This document shows, in pieces, positions 1 through 12,500 of a stretch of 17,737 nucleotides of DNA. The stretch lies in assembly GCA_028565635.1 (NCBI GenBank), contig JAOXYB010019771.1, positions 1-17,737 of the forward strand, given 5' to 3'. Both the position numbers and the translations under genes were made by a program. This stretch comes from Phoronis ovalis (Eukaryota; Phoronida; Phoronidae). The first letter of the stretch is position 1. Every line of letters begins with the position of its first letter. The notes under the pieces are model-generated. The model saw only the letters and a list, made by a program, of their open reading frames with translations. It was not told the origin of the DNA and did no database searches.

Positions 1-110
1 AAAAACTGAAGCTGTTATCGCGAGACAAAGAAAGTGTTACATACGACGACAACGCCTACACTACGACTATATGCCCAGCCACTATGGTGGATGGGCATAA
101 AAAATGCCTC
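1..110 (+). repeat. Dispersed repeat, copy 1 (right-hand end only)
   Basis: The first 60 bases match the end of the repeat copies near 12780-12850 and 15000-15060: CTGAAGCTGTTATC, then GAGACAAAGAAAGTGTTA and ACGACAACGCC. The rest of the copy must lie to the left of the window. This copy keeps a hairpin at 71-98 (ATGCCCA, CCAC, loop TATG, GTGG, TGGGCAT), apparently lost from copy 2, where the flanking bases are joined directly. Confidence 0.75.
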
Positions 111-333
111 AGACTTCATAATTTCTTAATGCCGCTCCTACTTTTTTGAACAACATTCGAGTATGATTACATGCAGAGACTAATCGGTATTAAAATTCAT
201 CCTTTATTACATGGGATGCTGGTCTGGTATGAACTAGTTGTCTTAAAAATTATTAATTAAACAAATTCAATTAAATGTACAACCATATTAACTTCAACAG
301 ATTTTAAATGTTATAAAAAAAACAACTACATAC
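111..333. other. Intron sequence, nothing recognised
   Basis: AT-rich sequence downstream (in transcript sense) of the third TSP1 exon, beginning with its GTATGT donor at 328-333. I see no exon, repeat or motif in it. Confidence 0.5.
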
Positions 334-501
334 TGTTGCATTCGCCAAGGTTGCATTCCTTCACTTCCGTTTCATTGCCTATGCAGTTTGCGCCATCATA
401 AGGGGCAGGATCTGTACATGAACGTGATCGTGTCTGCGTGCCATTACCACACAAAATATTACAAGAACCCCAGTTGCTCCAAGATGCCCATGATCCATTT
501 A
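334..501 (-). CDS. Exon: thrombospondin type 1 repeat (third), canonical
   Basis: A 168-base exon in phase 1-1. It encodes GSWASWSNWGSCNILCGNGT, then QTRSRSCTDPAPYDGANC and a final KECNLGEC. All six cysteines and the three-tryptophan ladder are in place. The Ser/Thr needed for O-fucosylation in C-x-x-S/T-C-G is replaced by Leu (CNILCG). The left end is set at a strong GTATGT donor in phase 1. If that donor is not used, the frame continues for only two more codons to a TAG, so the gene either splices to further exons outside the window or ends just after this module. Confidence 0.92.
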
Positions 502-3500
502 CTGAATATAATTACATTATTTGCTAAATTAAAATTAATACGGTAATTATTCTCAAATTCGTACAAAAAAATTTTATATTTTTTTTATTTTTGGGGCTGT
601 ACGAAATTTGGGAAATACAAAATTCTCCAAAAATATGGGTGTACAAATTCTCGGAAACTTTAATAAAAGCGTAAAGCGGGTGTACGAATGTGGGAATTCC
701 CGAAAAATATATTTGTAGATGATCGTAAATCGGGGTCAAACACTACCAGTACGGCAGTGCGAGAAATCGACGTAAATAGAATCCGATCTATCAATAACAG
801 AAATAGCTAGTAGAATGCCTATGGCGTCATTAAATAATAACAATTTTTCAATACTTGATGTATCAAATAATGGACAAATTGTGGTAGCATGCAAAGTATC
901 TGGCTTCTGCTATTCTGGCGGATGATCTGGTGTGCTCTCCCGCCGTGTTTAAAACATAGTGTTTGCTATGGGGTAATATGCTTTGCTAATCTTCCGGAAT
1001 AAACAAAAAAAGGTGTCGTCCCAAAAATATTTTTTGCTTTCTAGAAAATAATTTTTTTTGTGATCTAAGATCGTTCTCCATCAAAATCTCCTGCAATCAC
1101 TCATTTCCTGAAACATTCATCGTAAATTCATATCTAGTAAAAAAAACAGCTGGTCAGTGAATGACGGCATGTCACTTACAGCCAATCACAGTGCGAAAGT
1201 TGGCTAGGCTACGGGTTAGCCGCCGAAAAAACAAGTGAACCATCAACATGCGGTATGCTTGAAATAGACCCTCAAACTCATATGTAATAGAACTACCAAG
1301 TATAAAGAGTTTTAAATCAATAAATTTTAAATAATTATTTTAATTTTGAACTGCATTAATTAATTTGTTGATAAAATTGCTCTAACTATATCCCAAAAAA
1401 ATATCATGTTTATGCCTGACCAGAAGCTGTGAGATTTAATTTATCATGGTGGATGACGGTCCAGAGCCGTCGCCAAAAAAGAGCAGTACAACATGTAGGT
1501 CAGCTGGGAAGAATTTTCCATCGTAATAGAATATTTATAGTGTGAACGGTCATAATCACGATCAAAATTTTGTTAGATTTTTTTTCTAGCTAATATTTTA
1601 ATTGCGATTGCTGGTGCGAACAGGGCTTAAGATTAAAAAGATTGACATATAAGGCGTGACTTGTTATCACGGTCCCGTCCTAGCTTAATGATTAACTCTC
1701 TGTCTGGATTTCCTTGCAAAAATATAGTTTACATTAATTTTTAATGTACTGAAATTGTGAATTCACATTATGTGTACGAGCGATTACTTTATACAAACAG
1801 GGAGATAGAACATTACGCAAAAATGCCGATATTTCATTAATACTTGACCGCGATCCCGGTTGACAAAGTCATGGTTCTCAGCCGTGATTGGCTGTTTTTT
1901 TATGAATTTGAGACACTAATTAGTGCCAACCTGATGGAAGAGAAGTCGTCGTATTTTGGACACGCTTCCGAGAATGTATAGATTTAAATTCTGTATCAGT
2001 GTTCATAAAATACAAATTAGATTTTGCACGAATTTTAGAAACCCCCAAAAAACAAGAAAAACTAGGTATACGAATCTAGAGAAACACCAAATTCTCAATT
2101 AATGGGGGTGTACGAATTTCAGAAATTATAAAATCTGAAAAAGGGGGGTGTACGAATAATGGAGTTGTACAAATTGAGAATAATTACCGTACTTGGGATC
2201 TGGAATTAACTATTATGGGGGAAAGAGGAGACAGAAAATATTTGCAATTTTAACTAGATTCAACGCTTATAAAATATGTGAAAATTCTTTGTGAAAAATG
2301 AGATTAAGCTAATAAGGGGCAAAGTTTTAGCCTGAAATTGTTATTTTGGAACTTTTTTTATTCTTTACCATAGGTTGCCATCAGTGAGAAAGATTTGTAA
2401 TAATGATATATTACAAGATTTTCACAGCAGCATAATAAATATTCATTACCAAAATATGAAATAGTTGCTCAAATTCACAAATGCAACAAATTGCCACATA
2501 CAAGAGGAATTTTGAAATTTTTTATAGAAGATCTGTATTGCTTTGCATTCACTGGATTATAGCAGAAAGTGTACATGTTATAGAAGTACAGTCGGGGACA
2601 TATACGCCTCCCACAAATGTTTTCTTTATTCTTGAATAGCAGACCGTTAAGAGGCCTGTTGTTCATAAATGTAAAATCCCTTTGTGCCTCCCTCTTCATG
2701 TAATAAGGAAGCATTTGTGGGATGCATTTTTGTTCTCAATTGTAAATGTTTTCATTATAATGTGAGATTGGAATGTTTGAAACCCACCTATTGTTGTGTC
2801 CATTATCCAATTTTTACTACCCGCTCCACATGTCTCTGAACCATCACCAGTACAGGCCATATTACACTGACTAATATCAGGAGCTGCTCCATGTTTATTA
2901 TATGTGTACCAACAAAAGCACTCCTTACTAAACTGCGCACCAGCATACAAATAGCCTTGGTTTCTACATTGTTCCCGGCAATACTGTCGAGTATTACTGT
3001 TCCCACTATACACTTTAAATTCTAAATCACGATCCCCAGTACTATCAATGAAGCAGCCAGGCAGAGCTGGAAAAGAAAACATACATGGGAAAGTCAGTGA
3101 AGGAAATTCCTAACATCTAGCATGCAGAAGTGAGAAAGCAGGTTGTATTGTATTTTACAAGTTAATTAGTGTAAAATGTGCATATTAATTCAGTCTTAAA
3201 GTTTGGTTTTTGGAGTAATCCGTGTATAATATACACCAAGACTGCTCTTTAGCAGTGGAATGAGCAACTATTAATGACATCACAGATAAAACAAACAATT
3301 AAATCTGGTTTTCATTTTATTTTCTTTTAATTAAATATTAATTGGTTACCAGTAGAAATTAGAGTTTGAAAATTTAATAAACTACTAAACATAATTTGCC
3401 TAACTATTAAGAAAGTGATCACATTATTACACTCAAAGCAGCTACAATCTTTAAATCAATGACCTACTGGTAACCAACAAGCAAATTTGTAACTGGTGAA

Positions 3501-6500
3501 AATTTTGTTCTTTATATGTTTCCAGGTGAAATGTAAGTAATACCTGGTAAAATTCCACAAACATCAACTTCGTTTTGCACTAAATCACCTCCAAGACAAA
3601 AACCGCTATTTAATGGTTCTGGGCTGTCACAGAGACGGGTACGAGTCCTTGTTCTGCCACTCCGACAGTTCATGGGTGTCCACTCGTTCCATAAACCCCA
3701 TTCTCCAAGAAATGAAATTGCTGTCTCTAAGAAAACATAACAAAAAATCAAACTGTAAGAGAACTGGTATTTATTCTTATTTATTATATACCATTTATAT
3801 TGAATACAAGACCAAGTATTTCTTTCCTGTAGGGGTTTACACAACAATGATCAAGACATTTAAAATTTGCTACTAAATAAATAAAATTTAATTAAGTCAG
3901 CTACGAAATACAAACAATAAATTTGAACAATACATGAAATGATGAAAGTACCATGAGAACTTGAAAGCTTTATTATAAAGCTGGACACTTCATTAATTGC
4001 AAGTCCATATTTATAGGTCATACTTTAATCTGTTTGACATCAATGTACCAACACAGACACTGTGAATGGTGAACCAGAAGCAATAGGTAATCCCTAGAAA
4101 CTTAACCAAGCATTATCTTTACCTGTTGATACAATGGAATAAACTACCAGAAGATATTATTTCAGCATCTATTGTAAAATCATTTTTTAATTAAAATTTA
4201 TTGTAGTCGAAGCAAATGACTAACAATACATACATGCTGATTAGAGGTTGTTTCTAGATTGCACAGAAGTGCTAGTATGCTTCATTTTTTCTACATTATT
4301 ATAATTAATATTTTAACACAAGGTCTATAACTACATGTTCTGACAATTTGTAACTAAGAATTATCATATCATACTTGACAATTTGACTAAATTATATTAT
4401 TAAAATTCAGTTTATTGCATCAGAACTGAATGAGTTTTGAATCAAGTCAACCTTCCGCATTTCTTGCCTACCAAAATTGTGAGTTTAGAATCACAGTCAG
4501 CTAGGAATTACTTAGCCTGGAGATTCAGAATACCGTCTTGTCTGCTAGACACCATGTTATAACTAGCCATTTCGGCATATATAGCAAAACAATGAAACAA
4601 CAATTCTGCAGCATTTGAATGATTTAGTAAAAGGAGTATCATTAATTGCCACATACATGTAATATATGGTCTTACATAAAATCCATAAACCAGCTATGAT
4701 CAGGATCTACATAATTTGACCGTGCCTCCATTAGATTGCCTTGAACCCCAGGGATGATCATTAGGTGTAGTAGCCAAACATTACCATGGAAAGTTTACAT
4801 ATTAAGCAATTACTATAAGTCTAGTAGGGGTGTTTCAAAGACAGACCAGCAACCTGGTGAGTAGGTGTTGAGTAGAAGGGCAGAGGACAAAGTCATACTA
4901 TAAAAATACATTTGCAGTGAATGGCTAAAAAAATAAATTACCATCTTTTTCACACATGACATGGTAAACTTTGCCAGTACATTCTTTATCTTCCCACTCA
5001 CAGTCTCTGTCTTTACAGTTCATGTAAGCACATTCTTTATTTGCATCATTTGGTTCCCCACTTTTCCAGTAGGTGTAATTTCCTAGAATACTATTGTCAA
5101 ACCATGTCCACTGCCTAACATTATCACTTGCTGGGTTAGCATCCCACATTCCAAGATAATATTTCTCTACAATTCCTCCTATGGTAGAAGCGTATCTGCA
5201 AAAGAAATGGCTTTTTTATTATTTCTTCATAATATTAATATAATTAACAACCTCAGCGTAAAATATGAAAAATTAATGTATTGGTAACTTAACTAATAAA
5301 TATTAACTATAATTAATATTTAGAGTATCCATGTAAAATTATAAAATAAAAATGTTCTGATCCTGTAGGATTATCACCCATGCTATTTACAAGTGCATCT
5401 CCAAGTTAGCAATCCACCTCTGCGTCCCACAATATTGAATATGGAATACACAACCTTTCTATTTTATGCCATAAAACAACTTGTTAATTAAGTTATTAAA
5501 TACAATTAGTCTTCTTCTGATACTCTTTATTTTTAAAAACCAAAATGTTACTACACTGTTTTTCAAGTATCTTTTTGTATCTTATCCATGATTTTTTTAT
5601 TTGCAGTTTTCTTTTCTTGTTTGCTTAGAGTATGTAGTGTCTTTCCTTGATTTGTGAATGATTTCATTTTAATGATTTTAAGATATAATGTGGTTTTTAT
5701 TCAGTGTTAAATCTCTATACAAATCCTATAAAGGTATCCATTCAAACATTACTATTTTTTTCTTTAAGAAAATAATATTTTTTTCATGTTCCCATCTGTA
5801 TCTATAATAGTAGACACACTAATTCATGATCAGTGTTGCACAATTTTTAACTATCACTAAGTAACTAATCAAATGGTTTTTTTGTAAACATAAATATTTC
5901 TTATGCATTTTAATATGTTATAATGTTATAAGACAAAAAAACTTTTCAGTTTCTGGTCGATCTATTACAAGTTATCACTTTTCAGCAGTACTTCAGGTGA
6001 ATGCTTAACATTAGAACCTAAAATTAAAGTGCAAAATGGATTGTAAAATTATCCAAAACTATATAATTCCAATGCGAAATAAATGACTTGAAACTGTATC
6101 CAATATAATAGAGCTGCCTTCGAATGATATACTTGTACATGATTTTTGAAAATTGATATGTCAAACCATTTTAACTTCTAATGCTTACGTATTTGTGATG
6201 GTCTTGATGTAATTTTGTTCATCTTCAGACTGGACAAATACAACATGTGAATTTCGCATCTCACAGAATTCAATCGACTCGTCAAGTGCAAGTTTTTGTG
6301 CATCTAATACTCCGAAGTAATAGCAATGAGTGGTGTTCCTCAGTGTAAACCAGCCAGGAGGACAGGACTTTGTTCCTACAAAGATACAAGTGCAAGTTAG
6401 GATTTAAGAGCTTTAGCTTTGACTTGTACATCAAATGTATCAACCACTTATTATCTCAGCAAAAATTTTCATTATTCTTTCTATTTAGAACAAATTAAAA

Positions 6501-9500
6501 TCATTATTATTTTATATACACTATACTAACACTCATCATATACAATGCAGAATATAAGGACAAACGATAAAAACCTGGTATTACAGATTAGTTCCCTACA
6601 GAACTACCTATTAAGTAGTTAATTAATCTTAATATGCAAATCATAAAAATTGAAAGAAAGCTTTTGTGTACTTGTAACAGCTGGACTTCCATATTTTACC
6701 AAAAAATATGTGGTATATCAGTGAACAAATTAGAAGACCCAAGTTTATCCGCTACCCAAAGTCTCCAACAAATAGTTGGGAATGAATAAACTCTTTGCAC
6801 GTACTTGATGGAGGCACCATCACGTTCACTGCATAAATACAAAATTTTAATGTTGGGACCTGCTACTATAAGACCCAAAAAAGCTGACCAATATATGCTA
6901 AATATATAGCAAAGATCAAAAGTAAAAGTCCCTCGTTTATACTAAAATGATGAGAAGTATCTCATACAGTATCTCATGCAGTATTTCATACTTCTGACAA
7001 TCGAAGGAAGGCAAACGTTTATATCAGAATAAAAAATACTGACCTGCTGTTACATTGCATATTTAAAATAGGGAGTAATTAACTTCCATTTCAGTCTACC
7101 AATTCTGTAAAATTAGTAACCTGTACGTATTTCCTGCACCTTTCCAAATGGCAATATATAGTGACTATCCCCTGCAATTCAAGTTGTGACAACACCATCG
7201 CCTTTTATTAATAATTACTTAACAGTAACTATATACTTACCATAAATACACTGTGTTTCAATGTGGACAATTTCACTGTGGTCCACAACCATTGTCTTGT
7301 CTGTACTGGCATCATAGTTTGTTGTGTCTTTAAAATAACATGTTGAAGTGCTCGGTTCAAAGTCAGCTGACTTGCAGTTACTATCAAGTTTACAGTGTAG
7401 GGCACAATCGTTAGAATCTACTGCATGGTACGATGCTATATCATGTCCTACTAAGGTGCGTTTATCAGAGGCAACAACTTGCAGATTTTCTCTTACTTCT
7501 GAATAACTGCACAAATCTGTCATTGTGGCTGAAAAATATTCTTGCATGGTCATAAGAAATAATAAACAATAGAAGTCAGTATAACAATTACTTTGCAAGC
7601 TAATTTAACAAAAATTATTTTATTAACATAATAAAAATTAATATAAACTTTTTTTATTACCACTAGTGAACCAACTATCAAAAAGAGACAGGTTGTCAAT
7701 ATACATGTTCTGCAGTCTACACCTATTGAAATTAATATTGTCTACTGCTATTAGATCTACAGTATGACATGAAATTATGTGACTGGGCATTTTTAAAGTC
7801 ATACAGAAATGATAACAAGCACTTCTAACTTATACCATTTCACCTGCTGAATTCTTAATCTATTCAAAAATGCTTATGTAAAGCTGGTAATTGTTTGTTA
7901 AAATTTGCGTTTTGTCCAGACTCAAATTCAATGTTTTTTACCTGGAGTGTACTGTTTTTTACCTGTAGCAAAAAATGGATTTTGCAGATCTCTACATATT
8001 AAATATAAAGCAAACAATCCATACCAACCAAATATTTTTATTTTAGTTTTACAGTACAAAATAAACCTTATAATATAATGCTAAATTTTGAGTATGATAA
8101 GAATGTTGGTGGATTTTCGTTATCCAACTGACTTTGTTGCAAAAATTGTGAAAGAACAAGCTTTACTAAAATTAGTTCTTGTCAGTCAGAAATTATCATG
8201 AGTACACCATATTTTATGGCATTTTTAGCCCTTAATTCTATAGACATTATTTAATATATTTAATTCTGTTCCTACTAAATCAAAAATACTCACGTAATTT
8301 CATGTCATATTATTTTAAACTTACCTAAACATTTAAATCGGACAGAATAGTCATCACAGCTACCGTCATTCTGTTCAGCATTCAGACAATCTAAGCCATC
8401 AGAAGGTGTACACGGGATGGACAAAACATCAGGAATACCTGTTAAAAGCAATGGAGAGAAAAATAATTTATGAAGATTAGTTACCAACTAAAGATTTTGT
8501 TCCGTGTCTTTTTCAGCATAGCTTCAACGTAAGAATATTAGGATAGTTGAATGTTACATTCATTTCTCATAACACTAAATTCACAGCTTTATTTGCACAG
8601 TTTAACTGGTAAAACACTGAACTTTTACAAGACTTCTGAATGCCAGTTTTTCATTAAGTATTGTTGTCATTCTATCAGGAGGGTAATTTCTCTTACAAGG
8701 GAAATGCTTTTAAATTCTACATGAAGTAATCACAAAACATAGTTTTGACACATTTTATTGGGATTCAAGTAAATCTGTATTTTAGTAAGGTTATTTGATT
8801 AATTAATTAATTTTATATTATTTTACTGAAAAATACAAAACCTTATGCCAAAATAAAGGGGGATAAAGTGACCAACTCAATACGTCGGCAGTAAATGGTT
8901 TAAATATTCGAATCACTTCAAACTCCCGACTTCAGTAATACGTAACCGACTTATAAAACTCAAAAGAAGAATTGTATTAATTTTTACTAGATATTTATTT
9001 TCACAAATAAATGTTTCATAAAAAAAACTAGCAAAACTGGTGAGTTGCTGAACTTTTGTAAGGGCTTCAGAACATTTTTGATAGTTGAACCAGCACAAAA
9101 AGTTGGCTTTTGGCATAATCTACATTACTAATAATAATAATTTGTGATCAATTGTGTTCTTGTAACTAAGGAAGTCACCTACAATTGCACATGATGAACA
9201 AGAAATCTTTAACAAAAGCAGGACTACACTGTAAATACCTGTCAAGTCACCCTCAGTAAAAATCAAGCCAGATCCTTCATGTCTACATTCAGATCCATAA
9301 GGTTTTACACCGTCACAGACATTAGTTCCTAGACCAGTCTACAATGTGAAGAATTAAAAATTGTCCTATATATTAAACATAAATCATATATTATTAATTA
9401 TAATTCTATGATTTAATACTTATTTGCATTATCATTAATATTTTAATATTAAAAGATGCAACTAGCATTATTTTCTTGGCCCTTAATTATTGGACTTTGT

Positions 9501-12500
9501 TACTTTTTGTATCATACAGTAAATGTCAAAATTAGAAAATGACTGCCAATATTTAAAATTACAGTCTTTTATAATTAATTGCTTACAATACGAGACAACG
9601 TTTCCATATCATGGTTGTCGCTAGGAGAATCAGAATTAATCCAGTCTGTCCAATAATAGAAAATGTTTGTTGTACCTACAAAAATAAATAAAATGCTTTT
9701 AATTTAACATTCCAAACTTCTATCTGTCACCTTGAAATATGGATGAAAAATATGCAGAGAACATTAAATCCCCTTTCTACATTCGCTAAGAAGTTGTAAC
9801 ATCAATAACCTCATGTTGTTGAACAATTTCAGCATCCAAAGATCACTTCTGCAAATCCCATGAACAAGGTAATTTATCTTCTTTTTTTACTTTTTAATGT
9901 CTTCTATTGTAATATTAAATAAGGAATTTAATCTGAGTAAGGACTATCAAAATTAACCCAACCTATAGTCTACTCATGGCTCACATAATTATCATGATTT
10001 TATTCAACCATAAAAATCACGATCATGACTATCTAATTAATGGTCACCCATTAACAATGATGCAGTTCCCTGAACACTCACCTGATTATATTTACAAATT
10101 AAACTAGCATGGTGCCAGGGATAATTAGGTTCATGCAGAGACCACTATGACAAGGAACATGTAAATATCTTATTACATAAAATACATGGTCTCATGGTTT
10201 TGTGACTTTAATATATGGTACCTTATTAATTATAATTATGATTTAATATAATGAAAGGTTTTTCAACCTGATTCATATAATTAAAATTACTTCTTTATCA
10301 GACAGCAGTACTATGCTTTACTAAATTATCTTAATCCCAGCATAATGATTGTCATAAGGGCCAAACATACATAATATATAATTAATATAATTATATTAAC
10401 ATACAATTTAATAAAAAGTAAATTAAGAAAAAAACATTGTGTCATAATTTACAAGTAATAATGAAAAAGATTCAGTCTATTTTCTTTTTGGTGTTTTTCA
10501 TAAAACAAATATTTACCAGTGTAAACTTCCCAGCGAACTCTAGGCCAACCATCCCATGATAACGGATACAATCGGACATATCTGGCACGGAATGGTACAT
10601 CTAAATCATGACCTACGAGGCTAATTTCATCAAAATTGCCAGCAAATACAGCATTATCACCAGTGCTGTTCTGATATGTCTTCCAATTGGTTGAATCTGA
10701 ACTATACTCAATTTTGTAAGAAGTGCACCATTCAGAGGAATTATTGATATCATATGTAGCTTTATTGACTCCTCTAATTTCTGTTCTTCCTATGATGAAT
10801 GATTTACCGAGGTCTACCTGGAACCAAACATTTGCATATAATAACATTCAAAATCATAATGGGTTGTACTCTTTTAATCTTTAGACTGTCCACAAATTAT
10901 GCAATGGTATGCATATGTTATTTATGATAAGACTCAAATCTGTGTTTGATCACTGATCTACGAGTAGTGTCAAGCCTTCCTTGCATATACATGTCTGTCA
11001 CATGTTGATTGGCATAATGGCATGAAACACATAGATTAAGCAGACATAATTATATAGTTTTGTGTCAATTACATATTAGAGTTATGAATATATTTAGCCT
11101 CAATCTGCTTGATCACCAACTGGCATAAGGTCACAATTGATTTAAATCACAGCACTAGTGAAAACCTTAAATTTATGATTTTTTCTTTTTTCCTCCTTGG
11201 CGCTGGGTTTTTTGGTTGTTTCTGTTTGGAAGGGAAATCATTGTGCAAGAGATTAAAACTAACTTTGGTTTCCGAAAGTAAAATATTCCAAAATTTGATA
11301 GGATTATTTGAGCCAGGGCAAAGTTATGAATTTTGTCAGTTGTTAGCTAGGTTGTATTTTCTGGGGGTAATCTACAAAGTGTAATAGCAAAAAATTTTGG
11401 TGGTCATGCCTGCACAAAAAATTAACTATATACATAATAATCTTCAGTTCCCAACAGGTAATTTTCTTCGTGCAATGTTTGGGAAATTTTTATAATGATT
11501 TAAATTGCATGAAATTACTATAGAAGTGGATGGGAAAATCAATTGTGTCCTTATACCAACTCTACAGAATGTGTCACATGTATCTGCTGCATACTGATGG
11601 GATACTTATTGGTATTAAATTAACAAGACATTTGCAATGTCAGATGCCATATCTCAACCCTAGCTAGAATTAGAACATAATTATGTTCTAGGTTGTACAT
11701 GATTTGCAGCCCTGGTGGGTAGTCACTTTTTGAAGTAGTTGCTTGAAGTGTTACATAATTATGTAAAGCGCAGTATTGTATACAATAAATATTGAAGATT
11801 TGGATCATCATTTAACACACTTTTCAATGTTATTCTAAAATGCTACCTAGCCTATAACACATCCAACCACCTTTTGCTCTTCGTGAATGCACCTCTGAAT
11901 AGCCTAGTCAGTGCTGGGTCATTCTGGTATATGGCAGAACCTGACATGCCCTCTTGGGAACAAACATGGTCACCAGTTGGCCATTTTGGAAGTGATCTGG
12001 GTCACAATTACAAGTGACCTGCATGCTGACCTGTATTTAGTAAGTAACAAACATGAAGCTGATCGGATAACAATTGAAGCAGTTAGAGACACAGACAGTA
12101 TTATGCACAAAATATGTCAAAGATTTGGATCGGCATTTGACCCATTTCTCAAGGTCATTTTAAATTGTCTCCTAGCCTATTACACCCAACAACCTATGGC
12201 CTTCTTAAATCCACCTTTAAATCGTCCAGTTAATGCTTTTTCGTCTTTTTGGTATGCGATGTAGTGTGATGTGCCCTCTTGGTAACAAACATGGCCATAT
12301 TGGGAGTAACACAAGTCAAAATTATATATAACTTGCACTTTGACCCATACTTATATTGTATCAAATATAAAGTTGATAAGATAATAACTGAACCTTTTAT
12401 TGCGATGTACAATTTCAAGAACAAAGATAGCCATCAGTCGGCCACATTGCAAGCAATCTGGGTCAAAATTCTACATGACTTGCATTTAGACCTGTACTTA

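Larger units (their letters stand above)
541..2189. mobile_element. Non-autonomous DNA transposon-like element with terminal inverted repeats and TA flanks
   Basis: The left end CGGTAATTATTCTCAA (541-556) is repeated perfectly in inverse at the right end (2174-2189). The similarity runs on inward to about 25 bases (left 541-566, right 2165-2189) with one indel and one mismatch. Both ends are flanked by TA (539-540 and 2190-2191), as in Tc1/mariner/pogo-type insertions. Copies of TGTAC followed by AAATT- or GAATT-like sequence lie near both ends at about 41-base spacing. The 1.65 kb interior has no long open frame, so it does not encode an intact transposase. It lies in the intron between the WSC and third TSP1 exons. 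The superfamily is an inference from the TA flanks. Confidence 0.78.

Noticed and set aside
2475-2714. Minus-strand 79-codon frame as an extra exon
   Set aside because: No domain signature, low cysteine content and no phase-1 splice pair that I can defend; WSC to TSP1 joins in phase without it.
3613-3876. Plus-strand 87-codon open frame
   Set aside because: It overlaps the second TSP1 exon in antisense, and its peptide has no domain; it is a shadow of the real exon.
6696-6878. Minus-strand 60-codon frame as an exon or transposon relic
   Set aside because: No recognisable motif or boundary, and the PAN-to-lectin junction is already in phase. It could be a degraded repeat but nothing supports a call.
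7215-7598. A stand-alone 127-codon minus-strand gene with its own ATG
   Set aside because: The start lies beyond a clear TTTTTCAG acceptor at 7529, and the tail runs past a GTAAGT donor. The supported coding part is the PAN exon of the large gene.
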